This document shows positions 30,729 to 42,746 of a stretch of DNA of 64,000 nt, in pieces. A model generated the notes under the pieces. That model was not told the DNA's origin. It did no database searches and saw nothing but the letters and a program-made list of their open reading frames with translations. The first letter of the stretch is position 1, and the number at the start of each line of letters is the position of its first letter. The translations under genes and the position numbers were made by a program. Source of the DNA: Sphaerolaimus hirsutus (lineage: Eukaryota > Nematoda > Chromadorea > Monhysterida > Sphaerolaimidae); contig OZ038458.1 of the NCBI GenBank assembly GCA_964036195.1, positions 14,583,832-14,647,831 of the forward strand, written 5' to 3'.

Positions 30729-32370
30729 GTCGGCGGACATTTCATCCTACAAAATCGGAGAGTTAGAATTTGCCGGTGAATAGAGCGAATACAAAACTTG
30801 TGTCCCACCCGGACGCTCGGAATTGAAAAAGAAAATAATATTAAAAGAAAAACGGACATTTCGCCGCGTCTGTTCGTGCCACGCCTTATTTATCTACATT
30901 TTCAATGTTGCTGTCCGCAAGCGAATGAATTTTACCGTTTAAACTGTTCTTTTTTTATTTATTTTTCTGTTCTTTGTCTCTGTTCCAATGGAAGAGTCCT
31001 GTATGCGAACTTGGCAACCGGCCAAAATTTCGAAATCTGCTATAAATATGAATAAAATAGGCTATGTATATAAATGAAAATAGCGATTATGAAGGTGGAA
31101 ATTGGCAAAGTTGAGCAAATTTTAACGATTTTCAGCTAACTTTGAGTTTTCACTCTCATTCATATATACGCAACTGGTAAGTGGGATGAGGGCCAAGTTC
31201 TAATATGTGACCCGATCCGTTCCAATCCTTAAAATATTGCGACACAATAATGACGTCATGCACTCTCCACTGGAGAGATTGACGCAAATGTTTGTAGGGA
31301 GAAATGTCTGCCGACTTGTCGGCGGACATTTCATCCTACAAAATCGGAGAGTTAAAATTCGCTCGTGAATAGAGCGAACACGAAACTTGTGTCCCACCAT
31401 GATGCTCGGAATTGAAAAAGAAAATAATATTAAAAGAAAAAGGACATTTCACCGTGTCTGTGCGTGCCACGCCTGATTTATCTACATTTTCAACGTGCTG
31501 GCTGCAAGCGAATGAATTTTACTGTTTAAACTGTTTTGTTTTTAATTTTTTTTTCAATTCGTTGGCTCCGTTCCAATGGAAGAGTCCCCGTATGAGAACT
31601 TGGCAGCCAGCCAAAATTTCGACATCCGCTAAAAATATGAATAAAATAGGTTAACACTAGCTATATAACCATGTACCGTATTTCCTCGAAATACCCCCCG
31701 GGGGTGATTGTTTCATAGTGCTCCCGAGAGGGGGGGGGGTTAAACGAGGGGGGGGGGGTATTTCGAGGGGGGGTTATTATTTCGCCAGAAATTTTTGTAA
31801 ATGGTAGTACAGAATCGTTGTTTGCCATGTGCGCTGGGGTAGAAAAATGCATCAATAACTGACATGTATAGACTCCTGTATACTAATATTAGTACGTAGA
31901 TGGTATAAACACTGCTCTCACGTGATTCCGACATTGTTTTAACGTGTGTTCTGCACTATGCAGAACACAAACTGCAGCATTTGTCATGTACGTTCTCTTT
32001 ACTCTCAATCTGGGGGGGGGTATTTCGAGGGGGGGTGATTGTTTCATAGTGGTCTCGAGCCGGGGGGGGGTCAAACGATGGGGGGGGGGGTATTTCGAGG
32101 GGGGGTCTTTCGAGGAAATACAGTATATAAATGAAAATAGCAATTATAAAGGTGGAAATTGGCAGAGTGGAGCAAATTTTAACGATTTTTCAGCTAACTT
32201 TGAGTTTTCACTCTCATTTGTCTAATCTGCAACTGGTAAGTGGGCCGAGGGCCAAGTTCTCATACGTGAACCGTTCCAATCCTTAAAATATTGCGAGGCA
32301 ATAATGACTCCATGCACTCTCCACTGGAGAGATTGACGCAAATGTTTGTAGGGCGAGACGTCTGCCGACT
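30729..32370. repeat. 590-bp tandem duplication, second copy interrupted
   Basis: Unit 1 is 30729-31318. Unit 2 starts at 31319 and is split by a TA-flanked MITE (31676-32123), resuming until about 32370. Shared landmarks include gtcggcggacatttcatcc and ctctccactggagagattga. No coding region is supported. Confidence 0.8.
31676..32123. mobile_element. TA-flanked MITE, CCGTATTTCCTCGAAAT family
   Basis: Termini CCGTATTTCCTCGAAATACC and GTCTTTCGAGGAAATACAG with TA on both sides, and subterminal runs of C or G. The interior (cgtgtgttctgcactatgca) is shared with 59448-59847. Confidence 0.85.
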
Positions 32371-32403
32371 ATAAGTACCAAACGGTATAAACCCTGTTGT
32401 AAC

Positions 32404-32916
32404 CATAGTTGTTAAAACGTAAATATTTGCTTTTACTAGATAAATACGTATACTCGAGTACAGAGTAAATACGTTTACCTTTCCTCCGAAAAAAGTTCCG
32501 GTACTCGCTTTTACGTATACTTTTTGAAAGTACTCGAGTACAGAAAACGTATTTCAGATTATCTTTTACCTACATTTTTAAAGGCATAGCAGGGAAAAAT
32601 GGGTGACAATATGCTAAAATTATGAGAAACTAGTCGAAAATGGGTATAAAACCAGATAATTTATATAGTCAAAAATTGTATAAAATAGGTAAAAAGTAAC
32701 AAAAATGAGTGATTTTGAGCGAAAATTCTGCTATCATTTCTCAAAAGTACTCATGTTTACGTTTTGTGGAGGGAAAAGTATGTTTACTCACGTTAACTCA
32801 TGAGTAAAAGTATAAAAAAATTACTTAACGTTTTCTGTACTCAGGGGGTGAGTAAAAAATAAATACTTTACGTTTACGTATATTTTGGAAAAAGTTCAGT
32901 ACTTTTCACAACTCTG
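32404..32916. mobile_element. hAT-like MITE, 8-bp TSD GTTGTAAC
   Basis: Ends CATAGTTGTTAAAACG and TACTTTTCACAACTCTG with perfect GTTGTAAC at 32396-32403 and 32917-32924. The interior reiterates TACTCGAGTA and ACGTAAA-type words. Related copies at 42231-42746 and 46542-47035. Confidence 0.92.
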
Positions 32917-32924
32917 GTTGTAAC

Positions 32925-33485
32925 ATAACACAGTCATTGTTTTTCACATGTGTTCTGCGTTTCCCGGGGCTTTTGTCATCTACGTTCTCTATACACTGCA
33001 CTTTGGGGCGGGGGTATTTCGAGGAGGGTGATTGTAAGTTCATAGTGTCCATTTTGAGGGGGGTATTTCGAGGAAATACGTTATATTTACGCTTACACTT
33101 ACGCTTTTAAAAATACCCGTAAACTTTCTTTATGCTTTCCCAGCCAAATAACCCGGGTACTAAAAGCATAAAAAGAATTTCACACGTGCCAGTTTTACGC
33201 TTTTGAAAAAGTGTAAAACTACAAACGAAATGAACGAGAATGTGTGCAATCACTCACTGAAAATAGCGACAGAAGTATCTGAACAGGTGTCCATAGGCAG
33301 TTTGTAAACAATTTGAAATTTACTAGGTAAACATGGGTATTTCTGCTTGTGACACTGAAAATTCCGCTTGTGACATTCACACGCGCACAAGCACTTACGC
33401 CGCCTATGCAGGGGTCCAGTAGATTTGGACTCTTGCAAGGGTTCAGTTAGGTAGATAGTAAATTGATAGAGCAGAAAGTAGGATA
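32925..33485. repeat. Remnant of the CCGTATTTCCTCGAAAT MITE and unassigned DNA
   Basis: The hAT element at 32404-32916 interrupted an older MITE whose right end (gggtatttcgaggaaatacg) is at 33064-33083. The rest to 33485 holds no gene that I can support. Confidence 0.55.
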
Positions 33486-33833
33486 CCGTATTTCTTCTAA
33501 TAGAAGGGCACCCTTCTATTTTTTTCGTCAAATTTTTTACCCGCCCTTCTATTGGAGACGCCCTTCTATTGGAGACAGCCCTTCTATTTTTTTCGCCATT
33601 TTTTCAGCGAATTTTTTTCGCGTTCTGCCGAGGTTTTTCAAAGTTCTACGTCACAGACAGTTAATGGAACGCTGATTTATAGAGTTCATTCGACATTTGA
33701 TGTTAAAAAATAGCATCAAATCAATTGACTAAAGCCACCAAAGCACGGCATCCGCTGATATTTTTATGTTTTATGAATTTGGCACAATTCCAGCACTTTG
33801 TGTACCTTCTATTGGAGAGAGAGTGCTACACGA

Positions 33834-34837
33834 AACATGCAAGCGCATGAAACATTTTGTATCATTACACACGCACACGCGCCCATGAAACACTTTGTAT
33901 CATTACACACGCACACGCGCCCATGAAACACTTTGTATCATTACACACGCCCATGCGCCATGAAACACGCCGGTTTGCCCATGAAACACGCACGCGCGCG
34001 GTGTCATAGCAATGTATGTGCGCTTTTACTTTAGTATTTAGTAGTACTTGCGCTTTAGTACTTGTATGTATGTAGCAATGCATTTACTTATTTATTTTGT
34101 AAGTATAATCAACCGTTTTCAGCGCTTTATATTACCTATTTACATGCATGCCAAATTGCCTTTGATAGTTAAACATGAACAGTAAACATTGTTAGATGTG
34201 TTAATTGTGTCAGAATTAATTCATTGGAGCGACTCAATCAACTGAAGCACAGCAAATATTCGACCAAAAATATTAACAATAGATAATCTGTATAAAAAAT
34301 GTTTAGACATTGTTTGACCAATTAGTAATATTAAAATTATACATTATGTTACTGCAAATAACTTCCCGCTTTTGATAATTACCATTGAAAGCAAGAAAAA
34401 GGTTGATAATTATATCGGAAAAATTACTCCCGGGGTGTTTATTATGCTAACAAAGTACCGTATTTGCTTGGCAATTCCTGTAGCAATTCCACTCATAAAT
34501 AATTCACCACCTCGAAAAGTTCCCCCCTCAAACAGTCTGACGAAATGATAATTCACATGGGTATTTTTCAAGCAAATAAAGTAGGAAATATGATTAATTT
34601 GTTAATCAAAATATCTATGATGTTAGTACACTTCAAACCTCATCACTGTTGAAAATCTAAGACAAAATACAATGTTGAATAATTGTTAATTTTGGTTTGC
34701 TATGACACCGCGCGCGTGCGTGTTTCATGGGCAAACTGGCGTGTTTCATGGCGCATGGGCGTGTGTAATGATACAAAGTGTTTCATGGGCACGTGTGCGT
34801 GTGTAATGATACAAAATGTTTCATGCGCTTGCATGTT
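33834..34837. repeat. Foldback with tandem 'tttgtatcattacacacgc' arms
   Basis: Left arm 33834-34010 and right arm 34698-34837 are inverted. Each contains two to three copies of a ~38-41-bp unit around cactttgtatcattacacac. The arms differ in unit copy number. Confidence 0.8.
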
Positions 34838-34863
34838 TTGTTGGATCCCCCCATTGGAGACGC

Positions 34864-36374
34864 CCTTCTAAACACCTTCCCGGACAAGTTCACCACCCAT
34901 TTTTTTATTTCACTTCGAATGCAATATCTCCATCCATGGGGGTGTTATAAAGCTGAAACTTTGTATATAATAAGTTGTAAGACCCCTCTACTCCCCAACA
35001 ATAGGGGAGGTGCGGCGACTCACCACAGGGTGGGTCGCCCTATATGCAACATTTTTTTTGGCGTTTTTGGTGTCCCAATCAAGTTCACCACCCACTTGAT
35101 TGGCTACACTACAAGCGCCATATCTCCAGCTGTGATGGCGGTATAAAGCTGAAATTTGGGGGATGTCTTTCCAACAACCCCCCTCACAATACACCAGTGA
35201 GGCGGCTGCCGATGACCCACTAAACCATGGGTCACTGCATATAATGTTGACCATTATCTAAAAACAGCCCAAGTGTCCCAAAACAAGTTCATCACCCAAC
35301 TGCATTTAAAAAAATGTTGCAACAACATACCTAATATAAAACTGAATCGGGTTGGAACACTATTTGCAGCCAAAAAATGAAGCCAAAAAAAAGGGTTGGA
35401 ACCATAGTTCAGCCAAAAAATTTTTTTTTCAGTAGGGCACCCACCCTGTCCCATAAACGGTAGACCGAAAATTTCACTTTAAACAAATTTTTTGTTTCAC
35501 ACTTAAAAAGTTGGTTTACAAAGTTCACTAGAGAATGGTCTAAGGTTCAAAGTTATGTAAAACACATAACCTCTAAAATGCCTCCATAAGGAAATTTACT
35601 TGGGGTGAATTCTATGATGTCAAAATGATGTCATTGCAGGAACAAAATTTGACAAAATTTTCACTTTTTCATTCACCCCAAATAAATTTCATTATGGAAG
35701 CATTTGAGAGGATATGTTGTTTACATAACTTTGAACCTTAGACCATTCTCTAGTGAACTTTGTAAACCAACTTTTTAAGTGTGAAACAAAAAATTGGTTT
35801 AAAGTGAAATTTTCAGTATACCGTTTATGGGACAGGGTGGGTGCACTACTAAAAAATTTTTTTTTGGCTGAGCTAGGGTTCCAACATGATTTAGTTTTAT
35901 ATTAGGTATGTTGTTGCAACATTTTTTTAATGCAGTTGGGTGATGAACTTGTTTTGGGACACTTGGGCTGTTTTTAGAAAATGGTCAACTTTATATGCAG
36001 TGAGCCATGCTTTAGTGGATCGTCGGCAGCCGCCCCACTGGTGTATTGTGAGGGGGGTTGTTGGCAAGACATCCCCCAAATTTCAGCTTGATACCGCCAT
36101 CACAGCTGGAGATATGTCAATCATAGTGTAGCCAATCAAGTGGGTGGTGAACTTGATTGGGACACCAAAAACGCCAAAAAAAAACGTTGCATATGGGACG
36201 ACCCACCCTGTAGTGAGTCGCCGCACCTCCCCCATTGTTGGGGAGTAGAGGGGTCTTACAACTTTATATATACAAAGTTTCAGCTTTATAACACCCCCAT
36301 GAACGGAGATATTGCATTCGAAGTGAAATAAAAAAATGGGTGGTGAACTTGTCCGGGAAGGTGTTTATTAGAAG
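34864..36374. repeat. 1.5-kb foldback element
   Basis: The two ~740-bp arms are imperfect reverse complements meeting near 35620. For example, acttgattggctacactaca on the left mirrors the right arm around 36123-36152. No coding capacity. Confidence 0.85.
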
Positions 36375-36420
36375 AAATACGGTAGATAACTGAAACATTT
36401 TCTAGGGGGTTGCAAAACTA

Positions 36421-36814
36421 CCGTATTTCTCCGTGTAAAGGACCCCCCCCCCCCTGTGCACAACACCCGGGGTGTTATACAGTTGCATAGCACCCCGAGG
36501 TGCTATGCTAGGTCTCAAAAAACCCTGATTTGAATTGCTTAAATATCGCTTAAATGGCGCGCGCCACTCATTGTAATTCCGCGGCGCGCATTTTTCCATT
36601 GGATTGCTGCACGCTGGGAACCGAAAAAGCTTAAATATGTTGTGACGTGTATCATAAATTTAAAACGAAAGCACACTTTTTTAGTTTAGTCCAGTTTCCG
36701 TGTATATAACACCCCCTGACCTAACACCCGGGTGTTACACAAGTAAAAAAAAAGGTTGCTGGAAAGGGTCTGGATTTTGTATAGCACCCGGGTGCTTTAC
36801 ACGGAGAAATACGG
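36421..36814. mobile_element. TA-flanked MITE, CCGTATTTCTCCGTGTAAA family
   Basis: Ends CCGTATTTCTCCGTGTAAAG and CTTTACACGGAGAAATACGG with TA at both edges. Subterminal repeats of ACACCCGGGGTGT type form nested small palindromes. A truncated relative is at 60840-60917. Confidence 0.88.
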
Positions 36815-36816
36815 TA

Positions 36817-37023
36817 GTGTGCGCAGGCACAATGGTATTTCATGGATGTTCAAAGCTGGATGTTAGTAAGTATAAATAACGTGATGAACAGCCAGGTAAA
36901 AAACATGTCGACATCAATACAATTTCGCCACTCTGTTGTACAGTGCACCGGCATGTGTGCAACTGAAAACTGTGTGATCAAAATGATATCATTATTCTGC
37001 ATCACATGGCTTTCTTAAAAATA
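36817..37023. other. Short unassigned stretch
   Basis: No gene or named repeat recognised. Confidence 0.4.
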
Positions 37024-37025
37024 TA

Positions 37026-37516
37026 CCGTAAATCCTCAAATAAGTCGCTGGGGGAGTTATTTTTTCCTAAGAATTTGTTGAGGGGGACTTATTCGAGGCC
37101 GAGGGGGAAGTTATTGTTTCGTCAGAATATTCAGGACAATTTGTTCAATTGATTTGTATGAACAGGTAAAATTAAGTTCGTCAATCAATTTTATTAAGCA
37201 TTCATAAAACCTTTTTCAACCATTGACAACTAAAATTTGTGTTCATCGCGGCACTGCCTACACACTGTACACACTGCACGCGTATGTCGCCGCCATGTGT
37301 AAAACATGCTTTTGTGTTTTACGGTGCATTGCATTTGCATTCGATGAAACAGACCATGGCTTTTTTGGTCTGTCTGGCTTCATCGAATGTTTTTATGTGA
37401 CACGATGCATTTGGGGAACGAACAGAGGGGGGAGTTATTCAAGCGGGAGTTATGTTTTCCTCACGCTCACAACAGGGGGGGGGTTATTCGAGGGGGACTT
37501 ATTCGAGGTTTTACGG
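37026..37516. mobile_element. TA-flanked MITE, CCGTAAATCCTCAAATAAG variant
   Basis: Ends CCGTAAATCCTCAAATAAG and CTTATTCGAGGTTTTACGG, TA-flanked, with subterminal 'gggggacttattcgagg' repeats. An ORF reading through it is not credible. Confidence 0.82.
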
Positions 37517-37518
37517 TA

Positions 37519-38435
37519 TTCTATTTTTACAATGGTTGGTTTAGCATTTTTTCAAATCATTTATTTATTACATCATTTCATATGAATTACATTACATCAT
37601 TTCAATCCTTTTAGTGGACTACAAACACAGATGGCGTGGAATTTTCGATTGTCTGAAGTCCTATAAAGCTCGCCCGAAATCCATGCAGCTTCACTTACAT
37701 ATCTATCTATTTACATACCTAGTAGGTATCGAGCTCCAGCTCAATTTTCGTGAATAAAGTGAAATTTAAAAAATGATGCATTGGAAACTCTCGGCTGCCG
37801 TTTTGCTGCTGGTCATTGGCTGGTGCTCAGTCAGTTCATCCTATTAATTATCATTATCCATTACAACATTAGATGTTTTTGTTAAATAAGCAGTGTTCAC
37901 ATGGATTTTCTGTGAAAATAGTGGACTAGTGGAAAGCGTAGCCAAACATCACATGTGTATAGGTATTATTAAAAGCACAGAAGGAGTACGTCATATGATG
38001 TGCCATACTTAGATTGAGTGAAAAGAAGTAAATCAAAGGTGACATACATAAATCCAATAACCCCAAAATGAAACACAAGATAACACCCCATCAATAAGTT
38101 GATCATTCAAAGTTTTTTTGTGTTTTTTTTCTTTTTGGTTGATCATTTTTGGTTTCGTGGATGCTCTGTAAAAGAATTTACTCTACTGTCCTGTACTGCC
38201 TGCACCACACAACACCAGTAATAGGAAAAATTTACAGTACCGTTTACCGCAATGTTAGAAATTTACCATACTATACCATGTACCGTAAAGCCATACCGTT
38301 TGCCACTCTAGCGATGACACTCATGTAATCTTCCTTTTTGATGGCAAAAAAGTGCTTGAAACTCAAATCATTGCTATCATAGAAAAACTGTGCGAACACC
38401 CCTCGATGAATCAATGCAATGCTTAACCAAACTGT
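37519..38435. repeat. Dispersed repeat and gene-free DNA
   Basis: 37725-37880 matches 17554-17715 closely. The rest is AT-rich, with tracts of taccgta words near 38240-38300. No gene. Confidence 0.5.
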
Positions 38436-38627
38436 GTGGCACAGGCACTGCCCTCTGGCTGCATATTGATGCATGACACTAGATCTCAGATGGCCGGAGT
38501 GACCTGCCTGGCATGCGGTAAAGCACCCAACTGCCCCACGATAAAGCTTGAATGCCCCAGCGGCTTCACATATGTGCCCTATCCCCCGGGGTCATTTCGG
38601 TGCGTTTCAGTGTGTTTCAATGCATGA
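38436..38627 (+). CDS. Cys-rich exon-like ORF, copy 2
   Basis: 63 codons, first codon GTG. It shares AQALPSGCIL with copy 1, then a shorter variable stretch, then VTCLACGKAPNCPTIKLECP followed by SG. A possible splice acceptor (gatctcag) precedes ATGGCCGGAG. Compared with 29782-29994, the three base differences in the AQALPSGCILM segment are all at third codon positions and silent. That supports descent from a coding sequence. No start, promoter or downstream exon is established. Confidence 0.42.
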   Translation: MAQALPSGCILMHDTRSQMAGVTCLACGKAPNCPTIKLECPSGFTYVPYPPGSFRCVSVCFNA

Positions 38628-39214
38628 GCAGGGTTGGTTTGAGTAAAATTCTTTTTACCAAAATTGATTTGACGACAATTTCTGATGAAATAATAAACCC
38701 CCCTCGAATAAGCCCCCCTCTCGAATTAACCCCCCTCAAATTTTGCTGGCGAAATAATAAACCCCCATGGGGGTATTTCAGGGTAATACGGTATTCATTG
38801 ATTCTTGAACAACTCAAGACACAGAATGCATATGTTTAATATCTGTCATTGTTTGTATCACCATTAGCATTGAAAAAAATGGCCGATTTTGAGAAAATAT
38901 AATTAAATATTATCTCAGAAAATCTCTCAAGAAAAAAATATAATTAAATCTCTTGGGTCATTTTCGAAGATATAATTAAATCTCTGAGAAAATCTCTTGC
39001 TGTTCAAAAAATCTCATAAAATCTCTCAACATATATTATGATTTAATCGATAGGTATCTCAAGGTGTTTGAACCAGAGGTGTTTGTTTGATGGGATATTA
39101 AGCGCCTTAAGCGTTGTCTCAGCTTTTAAGCCGGAATTAGAGCTCAGCGTCGATTCGACGTGAAATGACGACGTAAAATGACGTCGTGAAATTAATTACA
39201 CGAGTGTGGATCAT
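38628..39214. repeat. MITE right end and half of an AAATCTC-rich element
   Basis: 38690-38791 is the right end of a C-run MITE (ends GGGTAATACGG, then TA). 38866-39085 matches the left part of the 60429-61482 hAT-like element (agcattgaaaaaa, repeated aaatctctgagaaaatctc), but no right end is visible. Confidence 0.6.
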
Positions 39215-39222
39215 GCTACGGG

Positions 39223-39686
39223 TAGGGTTCAAACGGGATTGACTTTTCGGGATCGGGATCGGGATTGGTTTTTTGAGATTTCGGGATCGGGATCGAGATT
39301 GGCCGGGATTGGGGTCACGGGGTCGGGATCGGGATCGGGATCGGGATTGGCATTTTTTTGGGATCGGGATTGGGGTCTTGGGATAGAGATTTTGGCCAAT
39401 GTTTTGGCATCCACAGTTGTTGATAAAGGTCTAAAAACACTGTTGGATGCCAGAAACGTGGCATACAATGAACGCTGGGGGTTTGCATTCACATTTTTGC
39501 ATGCAAAAACGTCGTTTTTTCACTTTTGATAATTTCCACTATTTTTTCCAGGATCGGGATCCCGGACTTTGGAGTTTCTCGGGATCGGGATTTGAAAAGT
39601 TTCGGGATCGGGATCGGGATCAGGACTGCTAAATCCCGGAATTTCACGGGATCCGGGATCAGGATCGGGATCCCGTTTGAACCCTA
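39223..39686. mobile_element. hAT-like MITE with GGGATC array, 8-bp TSD GCTACGGG
   Basis: Perfect 17-bp inverted termini (TAGGGTTCAAACGGGAT) with perfect GCTACGGG duplications at 39215-39222 and 39687-39694. The TAGGG start and 8-bp duplication fit the hAT superfamily. Both subterminal regions are arrays of GGGATC, and the centre is unrelated unique sequence. Confidence 0.95.
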
Positions 39687-39694
39687 GCTACGGG

Positions 39695-40274
39695 TCTACA
39701 ATTTTCTAAGGATTATATATGAATCAATACCTTAATCGTGTCCAATACTGAGTGTTATCAGCCACAACTAGAGCGAATTGAAAAATTCAATTTTTATCAT
39801 TCCACGTCATCATTTTACGTCAGGGAACAACTTGACATTTCACGTCAGACTATTGCTTGCAAGTGGACCGGTCTTTCTATTGGTAGAAATATGGTATTTA
39901 TGTATGTGCTGTTGTTTGTTGTGCAAAATGACATAAAACTTGGATCACAATACATAGTTAGAGATCGCAGAGGAATTCCCGAGGAACTTCGAGGCTGCAC
40001 CAGCGGGAAAAAAAGCATGTGTTGCAAACCACCATAAAAACTGTTGTGATATTATAAAATGTGATACAATTCAAATACCGGATTTCCTCGCATTAACCAT
40101 CACTTGAATTGACCCGAATTCAGTGAATTGACTATAAAATCTATATGAATGAAATGACTAAAAAATCTATATGAATGAAATGACTAAAAAATCTATATGA
40201 ATGAAATGACTAAAAAATCTATATGAAAGAAAATCTATACAATACGGCAGTTTGTGATCCGTGCAATGCAGAAC
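39695..40274. repeat. Dispersed repeat and 26-bp tandem repeat
   Basis: 39890-40070 matches 30437-30595. 40135-40225 is about four copies of a 26-bp unit (atatgaatgaaatgactaaa). 40250-40274 is the left half of a MITE interior interrupted by the element at 40275. Confidence 0.6.
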
Positions 40275-41552
40275 TAGTGATGTAAAAAGCGCCAGAGTTT
40301 CGGCGCCAAGCGCCATGGCGCTTTTCCCATTGCGGCGCCAAGCGCCAATGGTGCCACACGATTTTAGCGCCAAGCGCCAAAAGCGCCATGGCGCTTTTCC
40401 AGACGGTAGCGCCAAGCGCCAATGGCGCCAGAGGACAATGGCGCCAAGCGCCAGCGCCAAAAATTTATTGGCCGTTTTTTCATCACCATGTACATCAATA
40501 TCTAAAGTTACATGGTATATGGATCGAACTGGATGCTAAATACACAAAGATGTTCCCTACTTGATGAATGACGCTGCGTGAAAGTTTGTGCAAAAAAGTA
40601 CCCATGTACTTGCAGTGAATGCAAGTACCGTATATCCTCAAATAAGGCCCCAGGGGAGTTATTATTTCATCCGAAGTTTTGGAGGGGGTATTCAAGGGGG
40701 TGTTATTCTAGGGGGAGTTTTTTTTTCTCCGAACATGTACTTAATTCTTTGTATGCATTCCATAAACTCATGTAGGTAATCCAGGTATTTGATAGTTCAA
40801 CAATAAAAACAATATATCCATTGAAAAATTCATTGAGACTTCATTGGGATTTAAATACACATTGTGGATATAGGTACATATCAAATACCCATATGGGGGA
40901 GTTATTCAAGGGGGGGGGGGGTATCTTTCCTCACTTGGCTAACATGTGAAGTTATTCAGGGGTGTTATTCAAGGGGATCATATTTAAGGACATAGGGTAA
41001 ATAAAAGAGTAATGTGATGAAGCAGGGTTTTTTTACTCATATCTGATAAGCATCCTAAAATGAATGTCAGAAAAATAAATGTGGTATGATCGATAGATTG
41101 TAAAGTGTACATTCAGCATGCTATATTGGTAGTTTTACTCTGAATGCAGAAAGTTTCAGTAGGTGACTTTTTTGAAGCAAGTGAAATTTTGCTATTATAT
41201 AAAAAATCCATGAAATTTGGGTGTGTGAACCATAATTGTTAGGTGATGGGAAAATTGGATGGAACAAAAAACAATCATCTCATATTTTGATGGCATATTT
41301 GATGTACGTATCCAAAACGTACACAGACAGTATGGCGCTTTTTTGGCGCCTTTTAAAGTGTGAGCGCCAAGCGCCAATGGCGCCACGGCTTTATAGCGCC
41401 AAGCGCCAAAAGCGCCATGGTGCTTTTGGAGGTGTGGGCGCCAAGCGCCAATGGCGCCACGGCAAAAAGGCGCCAAGCGCCAAAAGCGCCATGGCGCTTT
41501 TTTGTTTGGCGCTAGCGCCGGGCGCCAGCGCCATGGCGCTTTTACATCACTA
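40275..41552. mobile_element. hAT-like element with GCGCCA arrays, 8-bp TSD TGCAGAAC
   Basis: Ends TAGTGATGTAAAA and TTTTACATCACTA with perfect TGCAGAAC at 40267-40274 and 41553-41560. The joined flanks recreate the MITE interior seen at 62150-62200 (reverse complement), confirming the insertion. Arrays of GCGCCA/TGGCGC words occupy 40290-40465 and 41333-41545. A TA-flanked MITE (40628-40997) is nested inside. No transposase. Confidence 0.85.
40628..40997. mobile_element. TA-flanked MITE nested in the GCGCCA element
   Basis: Left end CCGTATATCCTCAAATAAGG; the degraded right end reads TTTAAGGACATAGGG; TA at both edges. Subterminal G runs with 'gttattcaaggggg' words. Confidence 0.7.
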
Positions 41553-41621
41553 TGCAGAACACATGTTCAAAACAATGAATGAGTTGTATTAGGGCATATT
41601 GTAGTACAGCGTCTATTCTAT

Positions 41622-41810
41622 ACTAATGATGTAAAAGCGCCATGGTGCTGGCACCTGGCGCTAGCGCCAAAGCAAAAAGCAACATGGCGCTTGGCGTCTT
41701 TTTGTTGTGGCGCCATTGGCGCTTGGCGATGTGCTACGGTAAAGCGCCATGGCGCTTTTGGCGCTTGGCGCTAAGATGCCCTGGTGCTTGGCGCTTGTGT
41801 TTTAAAAAGC
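41622..41810. repeat. GCGCCA-array fragment
   Basis: Starts TAATGATGTAAAAGCGCCAT and is composed of TGGCGC/GCGCCA words. The right terminus is not found; it abuts a TA-flanked MITE. Confidence 0.7.
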
Positions 41811-41813
41811 ATA

Positions 41814-42230
41814 CCGTATATCCTCGAATAAGACCCCCCCTTGAATAACTCCCCACCCTTGAATAACTCCCCCCTCAAAAACGCTGACGAAAAAATAACT
41901 CCCCCCCCTTGAATAACTCCCCACCCTTGAAAAACTCCCCCCTCTGTGATGAGTGGAGAAGATGGTGCAACAAGTGAAAAAACGTAATGCAAATGCAGTG
42001 CAGTGTGTGAGACAAAGATACAAAAGAATGTTAGCCTGCAGCAGAGAAAGCACATACACAGTGTGTAGTTTATGCAGTGTATACACACCTACCTACCTGC
42101 AAGTTTTCCTGAAAGTTATGAGGAAAAAATAACTCCCTCCCTTGAATAACTCCCCACCCTTGAATAACTCCCCCCTCAAAAACACTGACAAAAAAATAAC
42201 TCCCCGGGGGACTTATTCGAGGATATACGG
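41814..42230. mobile_element. TA-flanked MITE, CCGTATATCCTCGAATAAG variant
   Basis: Ends CCGTATATCCTCGAATAAG and CTTATTCGAGGATATACGG, TA-flanked. Subterminal reiteration of 'ttgaataactcccc' at both ends. Confidence 0.88.
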
Positions 42231-42746
42231 TAGTTGTTAAAACGTATTTATGTTTACTCGATAATTACGGATACTCGAGTAGTGCGTAAATACGTTTACA
42301 TTTCCTCGCGAAAAAATACTGGTACTCACTTACTCGCGTACTTTTTGAGAGTACGCGGGTACAGAAAACGTATTTTTAGGGGACAGAAAATGTCATTTTG
42401 CCAAACAGTAAGTGACAAACATAGACATTTTTGTAAGAAATACTTAGCAGGAGAGAAAAACACATCATTTTGTATATCAGAGTAAAACTGTGAAAAATAC
42501 AGACTTTTTCTGAGAAAAATACTAACTTCTACGTTTTCTGTGAGAAAATATACCCGTTTTTTACGTGTTCTCCAGAAAAATCTCGTTTTTACGTTTTCTG
42601 TGGAAAAAGTAGTTTACTCACGTTTTACGCAGTGTAAAAGTATTTTGAAATCACTTTACGTTTTCTGTACTCAGGGGTGAGTAAAATAAAGATACTTTAC
42701 ATTTACGTTTACTTTAAAAAAAGTTCAGTACTTTTAACAACTCTGT
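42231..42746. mobile_element. Relative of the GTTGTTAAAACGTA hAT-like MITE
   Basis: Ends TAGTTGTTAAAACGTA and GTACTTTTAACAACTCTG match those of 32404-32916, with the same ACGTTTTC and TACTC words inside. It directly abuts the preceding MITE. No clean 8-bp duplication. Confidence 0.7.

Larger units (their letters stand above)
33486..36382. mobile_element. Compound element with CCGTATTTCTTCTAAT termini
   Basis: Outer ends CCGTATTTCTTCTAATAG and TTATTAGAAGAAATACGG are TA-flanked. The left part repeats 'cccttctattggagac'. Two foldback structures lie inside (33834-34837 and 34864-36374). It may be one element carrying insertions, or two related elements fused at 34860. Confidence 0.6.
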
